Source of the DNA: Dichomitus squalens LYAD-421 SS1
Lineage: Eukaryota > Basidiomycota > Agaricomycetes > Polyporales > Polyporaceae
NCBI RefSeq assembly: GCF_000275845.1
Contig: NW_006766912.1
Span: forward strand, 168,848 to 183,147
Direction: 5' to 3'
DNA length: 14,300 nt
Shown: piece after piece, positions 8,227 to 14,300 of the stretch
How positions within the stretch are numbered: the first letter of the stretch is position 1
Layout of the letters: the number at the start of each line of letters is the position of its first letter
Translations under genes and position numbers: made by a program
Notes under the pieces: generated by a model
What the model was told of the DNA's origin: nothing
The model's database searches: none
What the model saw: the letters and a program-made list of their open reading frames with translations, nothing else

Positions 8227-9791
8227 ATGTACCCCAAGGCTCTTCTCGTCGCTCTCCTTTCTCTCGCCCTCTCCGCTTCCGCCGTCCCGGCGCACAGCAA
8301 GAGCGCATCAAGCCAGGACGAAGCGTGCGCTGTATGTACAAGCATTTTCTGTGGGGGTCTTGGCGCTGATCTGGAGCGACATCTTTTCTCAGGCGTCAGT
8401 TTCGGTTAAGACCGTTACCGTCACTGCGACCGCGGCTCCCGCCGCTTCATCCGGTGTCCTTGTCGCCAACCCCAACGCTGGCAAGGGCATTGGTGGCAAG
8501 ACCGGCACCGGTGCTACCGGTGCCAAGACTGGCACCGCTGGTGGCAGGACGGGCGGCAAGGGCGGCAAGGGTGGTATGTCTTATCCTTAATCCGCTACGG
8601 GATTGGCGTTGTTCATGTGTGTTTGCGTGGTAGTTGGCAAGGGCAACACAGGCACCGGCGCCGGAACCGGAACCGCTGCGTCTAGCAGCGCCGCGGCATC
8701 GAGCACGAGCACTGCTACGACTGGCGCAAGCAGCGGTGACAACGCTTCATCTGGAGCGGCTGCCGGTAACGCCGGTGCTAGCGGTAACGCTGCCAGTGCC
8801 CAGACATCGTTGACCATCGACCCCAGCAACATCTTCACTGCCTTCGCTTCGGACGGCAATGCGAACGCCACCGCCGGCCAGGAGCCCTCGCTCACGTCGA
8901 CGAACAACTTCATCAACTTCTGCCTCCTCTTCCCCGACAAGCAGAAGACGAACGGCCAGCAGGTCCTCGACGGGTCCTGCAACCAGACCCCGATGGGTGT
9001 CATCGCCGCGCAGACGAAGATGCCGTCGTCCAAGTTCCAGTCCCCCGCCAACGGCGACACCATCGCCGCGAACACGGACTTCACTATCACCATGGCCATC
9101 AACAACCTCGAGACGGGCCACTTCACCAACCCCACGACGACGTTCCACATGGCGCCCCAACAGGTCAACGACCAGGGCCTCATCAAGGGCCACTCGCACG
9201 TCGTCATCGAGCAGATATCGTCGCTCGCTCAGACTACGCCCACGGACCCCACCAAGTTCGTCTTCTTCAAGGGTCTCAACGACGTCGCCGTCAACGGGGC
9301 CCTCACCGCCACCGTCCCTGGCGGTCTCCCCGCCGGCACCTACCGTATCGCGTCCATCAACTCGGCGGCGAACCATCAGCCCGCACTTGTCGCCGTCGCC
9401 CAGCGCGGTGCTCTCGATGACATGATCTACGTGAGTCACTCGACGTCCCGCTGCGACGACTCTTTGCTGATTATGCTTGCGACAGGTTACTGTGTCGGAC
9501 AACGGCGCTGCTGCATCATCGGGCGCCGCAGCGACTGGCACTGGCGCGGCTGCTGCCTCTAGCAGCGCAGCGGCTGGCACAGCGGCGGCCTCTAGCAGCG
9601 CCGCCGCGGCGTCTGGCACGGCTGCTGCCACCGGCAAGGGTGCCGCGACTGGTAAGGGTGCCGCAACTGGCAAGGGCGCCGCTGCTGGTAACAACGCTAC
9701 CGGTGCGAAGGCTGCCCCTGGTGCGGCCAAGGGTGCGGCGGGTGCAAGGACTGGCGCCAAGGGCCAGGGCAAGAACCGCCGCCAGTTCTAA
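8227..9791 (+). CDS. Secreted protein with a conserved-looking domain between two Ala/Gly-rich arms
   Basis: Four exons, 8227-8331, 8393-8573, 8634-9430 and 9486-9791, join in frame to 462 residues. The introns are 61, 60 and 55 nt, with GTATGT, GTATGT and GTGAGT donors. The start (CACCATG) is followed by a clear signal peptide (residues 1 to about 20, 'ALLVALLSLALSASA'). Residues about 48-150 are a Gly/Thr/Lys then Ala/Ser/Gly arm. Residues about 153-368 form a compact domain, from 'SLTIDPSNIF' to 'VTVSDNG', with two cysteines (192 and 211), one N-A-T glycosylation site near 173 and a 'GHSHVVIEQ' motif. A second Ala/Ser/Gly/Lys arm follows and ends in a basic NRRQF tail. I recall closely similar domains as common in wood-decay basidiomycetes, where automatic annotation often labels them 'ribosomal protein S17'; nothing here resembles a ribosomal protein. 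Role unknown; a cell-wall or extracellular-matrix protein is a guess. Confidence 0.88.
9627..9698 (+). repeat. 18-bp tandem repeat coding for ATGKGA
   Basis: Three in-frame units of 18 bp (9627-9644, 9645-9662, 9663-9680) encode A-T-G-K-G-A. A fourth, degenerate unit runs to 9698. They differ mostly at third positions, so they have been kept as protein repeats for some time. They lie in the C-terminal arm of the secreted protein. Confidence 0.8.
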
Positions 9792-10231
9792 GCGGGTCGC
9801 GTCCCTGATCCCCTAACCTATCCTCCCATATATGCGTCGGCCTCTTGTTCATCGCCATATCCCTTGTTTCCCTAGCCTTGTGTACGTGTACTTGATATTC
9901 ACACTTCCCGGTCTACTTGATTTCTCTCTTTGTTCCCTTCTTTCGTGTACTCGGAACCTAGCCACCTTCACGGTCACGCTTGAGGCGGGGCGGAACGCTA
10001 GTCTCGTTGATCCTGTAGCAGAGCAATAATACGGAGCATGGAAACCCCTCGCTATGTGTGCTTCTCGAAGTGTCGCTGTAAGTGGTGTGCCGGAGGCTCC
10101 ATGCGGATTACTGAAGGGAGCTGCTCGATCGTCTTGAGAGTATATTCACCTCTTATTGCTGATTCGTATCGGACTTTCACTTCGAAATCTGGCATGGCTC
10201 GGCCCATGGTTGTAGAAGGACCGTGGCCGGC

Positions 10232-10241
10232 CCTAAATAGG
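10232..10241. promoter_or_regulatory. CArG-type element (CCTAAATAGG)
   Basis: The ten bases fit the CC(A/T)6GG consensus bound by SRF/Mcm1-class MADS-box factors, and they are flanked by GGCC on both sides. It lies 191 bases before the F-box start codon. It may act as a MADS-box site or simply as the TATA-like core; binding is inferred only from the match. Confidence 0.4.
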
Positions 10242-10306
10242 CCAGCAGACGCTAGTCGATAGCGTTGCAAACACGGGCAAATAGTGTCGACGCGCGACGT
10301 CGACTG

Positions 10307-10326
10307 CGGCAGTTTGATGACTGCCG
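10307..10326. repeat. 7-bp perfect inverted repeat with 6-nt loop
   Basis: CGGCAGT and ACTGCCG are separated by TTGATG, with two further G-T pairs possible at the base. It sits about 105 bases before the F-box start codon, so it could form a hairpin in the mRNA leader or be a palindromic protein-binding site. No family of element is recognised. Confidence 0.5.
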
Positions 10327-10431
10327 TGTATCTTGGCTCGCAGAAGTTCTTGAGCAGACGCCGCGGTGCAGCCTCTGAATTTGCGAACGCTCTCCACGAC
10401 TAATCATCTATCTACAACGCCTATCTACTCC

Positions 10432-12212
10432 ATGGGAAACTGCATATCCTTTCCTCGGGTTAGCACCTCTAGGCGTTGCGGGACCCACGGAGGACAGTCG
10501 GATGGTATGATTGCTGGGACAAATGCGGAAGAAGTCATACCGTGTGCCGACTCCACAGGTCCGGACCCGCCCCATCCCGCACTATATAATCAAGATGTCC
10601 TGGCGTTATTGTTTGACGTCTTCAATCCTTTCAATCGCACCGATCGTGCAACGTGTGCTCGCAGTGCCCGAGTTTGTCGGGCATGGGCCGAGCCAGCATC
10701 GAGTGTCGTCTGGAGCAAGGGTGTGGACCTCACGATTTTATTCCGCATTCTTCACCGACCCTCTTCCTTGGACACAATGGCTCGCAAGATTTCTTCGTCG
10801 GATCCAGGAATGGTGAGCTAGCTGGCTCTTATGAGCTCAATCCATGTTTCTGACGCAGCCCGGCGCAATAGACCCAAGAAAAACTTCAGGTCATTCGCCA
10901 TGAGGCTTGGCAAAGCTTCTTGCGCTGTGGAGCTAGGATTCGGGAGCTATCCGAAGGAACCTTTGGGTTAATCCCCGCTTACGTAGAGCTGACCCATTTC
11001 CTTATTCGCAAAAACGGCACACAAACCTTCCTCCCCCATCTGAAGACGTTGCACTGGAGACAAAGAGCTGACAGCTCGGGAATTTTAGTCCGCTTAGTCC
11101 CGCCGTCTCTCGAATCTCTCGTACTTCACGTCGACGAGCTAACTGCCGGCTGTCCACTGGGGACACTTGGGTTGCAGCTCTCTTCGGCAGCTCCCTTTCT
11201 CCGTAGGTTAGAGATCACATGCCAGACCGGACTCCCCATCAGCTTTCTCATTCCCCTGAAATCCATCCGTGAACTTACTCTTCATAACGTATTGACCGCG
11301 TTCAAGCCGGAAGACGTCCGACGCTTGCTGAAGGCCCCCAACTTGGAGGCTCTTCATTTGTCCATCAAGAACTTCGCGAAATGCCAAAGAGTTATGGACT
11401 CTGGTCCTAACCTACGCAGCATCTACTGTATAGGGATGTGCGAGGATCTCGCATCCTTCATATCTCTACTGGACGCTCCCAACCTCTACGGGATGTACTT
11501 GCTGAGGCCAGGGGACGTCGATGCCCTCCGTTCTTTGATTGGCGAGTTGAAGAGCGCGCCATGCACGCGAAGCGTCCGCTCTCTCAAGTTAATCTACGGC
11601 AATAGCGCTCTCCGATGCGATCCGACCCCCCTTCGTTACGCCGTTGTTGCTCCACAGCTAGCGGTTGGGAAGATAATCCTGCAACCCTTATTCGGACACT
11701 TCAACCAACTCGATACGCTTATTGTGGGTTCCTGTCACTGTCCCAGTGTCCTCACCGACGACGACGTCCTCATGCTCGCCAAAGCCTGGCCAGGGCTGAA
11801 GAAGCTCTCCCTCCCATCACATGCCACATCCCCTTACTGCTCACGGGTGGCGTCATTCCCCTCCGTAGCGTCACTATATCACCTCTCATATCTTTGCCCG
11901 GAACTTATCCATCTCGAGATAGAGCTAGGGGATATCACTCTGCCTCCTGAATTTCTGCAGTATCCCATTCCGCGAATTGCACATCGCTTGCGCACGCTCA
12001 AACTCTCCTCATTACGTTGGATTGAGCCCGATGCTTTGGCACTAGTACTGGCCGAGGTGGTGGATGGCCTCTTTCCAACGCTGGATGTCGACGTATGTAT
12101 CCGGGACAAGAGGCCCCACCTTCAGTGGCACGGCTGGCCATTGATGTGGGCTAAAGTACGAGAGTTACAGGCCGGGCGAGAGCGCAGGTCGATTAAGAAT
12201 TGGCAAGGGTGA
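10432..12212 (+). CDS. F-box/leucine-rich protein with MGNC N-terminus
   Basis: Two exons, 10432-10812 and 10890-12212, join in frame to 567 residues; the 77-nt intron starts GTGAGC and ends TTCAG. The start is the first in-frame ATG, in a good context (CCATGGG). The protein begins M-G-N-C-I-S, a pattern that fits N-myristoylation of Gly2 with palmitoylation of Cys4. An F-box lies at about 49-96 ('ALYNQDVLALLFDVFNP' and 'ARVCRAWAEPASSVVW'); this helical motif binds Skp1 and recruits targets to SCF ubiquitin ligases. Residues about 128-555 are a Leu-rich region with irregular leucine-rich-repeat-like units such as 'LKTLHW', 'LRRLEITC', 'IRELTLHN' and 'LEALHLSIKN', typical of the large expanded F-box families of mushrooms. 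Substrate unknown. An earlier CAG acceptor at 10858 would give a stop within 15 codons. Confidence 0.88.
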
Positions 12213-13606
12213 TGACTTTCGAGCGTTGATGGATTGTCGAATGCGTCGCGCTTGAGTTCATATGGATTGCTGCCTACCGTAGTTGTAGATACTGTCATCA
12301 TTAGTGGGGTATGAATACTTGTGTCCTGGCGTTGCATGTATCAGGGTATCCCTCCGCCGTCGGCGGGTAATATCACGTCTTGAAGTCCCGTGTGTTCAGT
12401 TCGAGACTTCCGCGGAATAGCAGGTCGGGCTAGTCAATCCAAGGCTATCCATATCGGCGGCGGTCTGGACTGGGGTCGCGGAAGAGATTAACACTACTCA
12501 GATTGGCAAGGAACTTCTTCCTAGACCCGATCAGCTATCTAGTCTCCTCTGCAATCTGCAGTGCAGAGTCATAGCCGCCAGTCACAATGAGCGGCCGAGA
12601 TGCCCATATTTCGTGGATGAGATCTAGTTGCTATGCGAGTCGTCGGTCTGATTGCTTGGCAATCTATCTATGGAAGAACATACTGAGGCATCTTTCGGAG
12701 GAACCTGGAGGGTCTGAGTAAGAGTTGCAGAAAGGAAGAGACCTCGACGCTCAAGCTTAGTACGCACTTCTGCGTTGGTTACTATAGTTGGCTTGCTCTG
12801 GTTCAGCAGAATTTGCATCTCAGAGTAAGCTGCGAGCGCCGCCTGGCAACACTGCTCTCAGTTGAGCGATTAAGCTCGGCCGTACTGAAAAGTATCATAC
12901 TCCCCGCACCCACTACCACTTACACAGAGAGGGCGGAAGCTATTCTTGGTGCTCGCAGCGCCGTTTTACATCTGGACTGCAGCTTAGATGGCTATCTCAG
13001 TGCATTCGATGATACGTGTGGCCGTAGGCTCCTCGAGTCGTATCACGCAGGAGGCGATTGAGACCCCGCTGCTCAGAGTTACTGTAGCGATAACGCATTC
13101 TCAGTAAGTCTCCATAGTGAGGCCGTCGATCCAATGAGAATGACGAGTAAACGTAAAGCATGGAGGCTGCCATCGAGGCTCGCTGAGCCACGCGTAATCG
13201 AGCATGATGGTGGGAGTCGCTTGTTGTGTACTCTCTTTGTGCGAGCGAGGGCCGCATGCTAGTAATAGGGCCAGGCACTGGAGTTGCTAATCCAGGCCTT
13301 GAGCTCATCATTTACCCCAATGGGCACGTAGCTGTACCTGCAGGATCTATTGGCCGTCCGTCAGTGCTCCTCTGCGGACTACGTCAAGACCTACGCACCT
13401 AGTACTATACACACAAGCTCGAAGATTTATGTAACAAGCTGCGCATGGAAAACGGAGCCAACGTCACAAATACGTACCACAATCCACTCGATGTACCTGC
13501 TCTTATCATTCTTCCTACAAGGACAGACGGTAAAGCCTCCATAGCACAACGACAACTAAATACTGTGCCCGGTGTGACGTTCCAAACGCCCCGTACAGGC
13601 CGTTCG
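12213..13606. other. 1.4-kb interval without a supported gene
   Basis: This lies between the ends of the F-box gene (plus strand) and the minus-strand gene, so it should contain their two 3' trailers. Frames here are short and codon use is not gene-like. The longest are plus 12813-13061 and minus 12997-13311, neither with a family I know. A perfect 6-bp inverted repeat (CCGCCG, T, CGGCGG) is at 12354-12366. I see no RNA gene. Confidence 0.5.
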
Positions 13607-14052
13607 TCACATCTGCGTGAACAGAACACCCATCGCGCCCACGGCAGCTAAGGCAGATAAAGCGACACCACTCATGGCCATCCGCATGTTCCCAGCTCCG
13701 TTGCGAGCCGCAGCGACCTGGACCGGAATAGGAGAAGCCATCTCTGTGCCGGCGATACCCAAGCTACCCGAGTTGTCGATAACGCCGAGCGAACAAGAGG
13801 CGATCGGGAGCGCGCCGCTTCATCAGCAAAAAAGCGAAAGAAATGGTCAGTTATGTCCGGGATCCGTCTTACACGGCCAGATTGGCGAGATATGGCAAAG
13901 GGATGGCGAAAACTGGTAGAGAATCGCCAGGTATGATCTGCAATGGCCGGACCTTGCGGGGCGCTTGAACACTGATTGTCACTTCTGGCTGAGTGTATGG
14001 TCTTCGGGTACCGTACTGCAGCAGAAATCTGGCCAATATTGTACATTTTTGA
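13607..14052 (-). CDS. 3' part of a minus-strand gene with hydrophobic C-terminal tail (partial)
   Basis: Last exon 13817-13607 codes for 69 complete residues and the TGA at 13609-13607. Third positions there almost avoid A, as in the confident genes. It ends 'MSGVALSALAAVGAMGVLF' plus TQM. That is a 19-residue hydrophobic run after a small-residue stretch (A-R-N-G-A-G-N), as in a GPI-attachment signal or a tail anchor. The intron 13872-13818 is 55 nt, with a GTAAGA donor, an AACTGAC branch-like site, a T-rich tract and an unusual AAG end; a TAG acceptor about 45 nt further on would keep the same frame. The preceding exon (to 13873, perhaps from 14052 after a TAG) reads in the matching phase but its codon use is less convincing. 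No start or signal peptide was found; the gene may begin beyond the right edge or be decayed. Family unknown. Confidence 0.42.
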
Positions 14053-14257
14053 CTAGGTCAATGAACATAGATGGTCAATGTTTGGTGTCATTCCTGCCAT
14101 GGATGCCCAGGCTCACACTACGGAGCGGTCATTTATCATGCTGAACTAGCCAACAGAATTATCACATAATCGAGTATGTAATTTTGATAAATTATACTAA
14201 TTGGACGCAAACTACTATACACGGAAGAAGGACGCACTGCTACGAATAGAATCAGAC

Positions 14258-14271
14258 AGGGTTAGGGTTAG
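14258..14271. repeat. short telomere-type repeat (just over two TTAGGG units)
   Basis: AGGGTTAGGGTTAG matches the TTAGGG telomere repeat used by basidiomycetes. Two units are too few for a telomere end. They may be a small interstitial tract or a site for a telomere-repeat-binding transcription factor. The flank at 14150-14220 is unusually A/T-rich for this window. Confidence 0.5.
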
Positions 14272-14300
14272 TAAGGCTAATCGCTGACTGAGCACGAGCA

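Larger units (their letters stand above)
9792..10431. other. intergenic spacer with the 3' trailer and F-box gene promoter
   Basis: No gene is seen. About 9792-10030 is pyrimidine-rich and looks like the trailer of the secreted-protein gene. The remainder should be the promoter of the F-box gene and holds a CArG-type element (10232) and a 7-bp inverted repeat (10307), listed separately. A GTCGAC site occurs twice at 10286-10304. Confidence 0.5.

Noticed and set aside
8747..9772. 341-codon open frame on the minus strand
   Set aside because: It runs antisense across exons 3 and 4 of the secreted-protein gene and through their intron; the product is Ala/Pro/Val and Arg/Gly/Asp repeats that mirror the sense repeats.
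12354..12366. Perfect 6-bp inverted repeat CCGCCG-T-CGGCGG
   Set aside because: A one-base spacer makes a poor hairpin, and a short G/C palindrome like this is not surprising by chance; no nearby gene gives it a role.
13256..13402. 48-codon plus frame starting 'MLVIGPGTGVA', similar to the nucleotide-binding motif of flavin reductases
   Set aside because: Only the short motif matches; the following residues do not continue the family pattern and no neighbouring exon was found.
1..14300. CRISPR arrays, insertion sequences, bacterial operons, transposase or reverse-transcriptase genes
   Set aside because: No regularly spaced repeats, terminal inverted repeats or recognisable mobile-element proteins were seen; the intron-bearing genes show a eukaryotic genome.

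Overview
The window looks like nuclear DNA of a filamentous basidiomycete, probably an Agaricomycete and perhaps a polypore. The reasons are several short GT-AG introns of about 55-80 nt splitting most genes, coding exons richer in G/C and in third-position G/C than the DNA between them, CT-rich leaders, and the gene types present (a kelch propeller, an F-box/leucine-rich protein, a secreted Ala/Gly-rich protein). This is inference from gene style; no taxonomic marker gene is present.

Layout, left to right. 1-204 (+): the last 67 codons of a membrane transporter of the major facilitator type. 654-1961 (+): a three-exon conserved-looking protein of unknown function with a Lys-rich N-terminus and a split CX2C/CX3C cysteine pair. 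2861-4887 (+): a four-exon protein with a Ser/Thr/Pro-rich and then Arg/Glu-rich N-terminal half and six kelch repeats; its coding part may extend upstream of 2861. 4888-8009: 3.1 kb without a confident gene, holding a pyrimidine-rich 3' trailer, a 234-codon open frame on the minus strand (6634-7335) and some weaker possible coding remnants. 8227-9791 (+): a four-exon secreted protein with a TATA box at 8010 and an ATG-free CT-rich leader; a conserved-looking domain sits between two Ala/Gly/Ser/Thr low-complexity arms. 10432-12212 (+): a two-exon F-box/leucine-rich protein that begins MGNC, a possible lipidation signal. 12213-13606: 1.4 kb with no gene I can support. 13607-14052 (-): the probable last two exons of a gene on the opposite strand, ending in a hydrophobic Ala/Gly/Val tail like a GPI-anchor or membrane signal. 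14258-14271: just over two TTAGGG units near the right edge.

The genes do not form a pathway or cluster that I can recognise. All confident genes lie on the plus strand and look independently expressed. I did not find a convincing new multi-gene system. The items most worth a second look are the hidden minus-strand gene at the right, the lipidation-type start of the F-box protein, and the two-armed secreted protein. Exon boundaries were read by eye from splice consensus and frame continuity, with no RNA or homology search.
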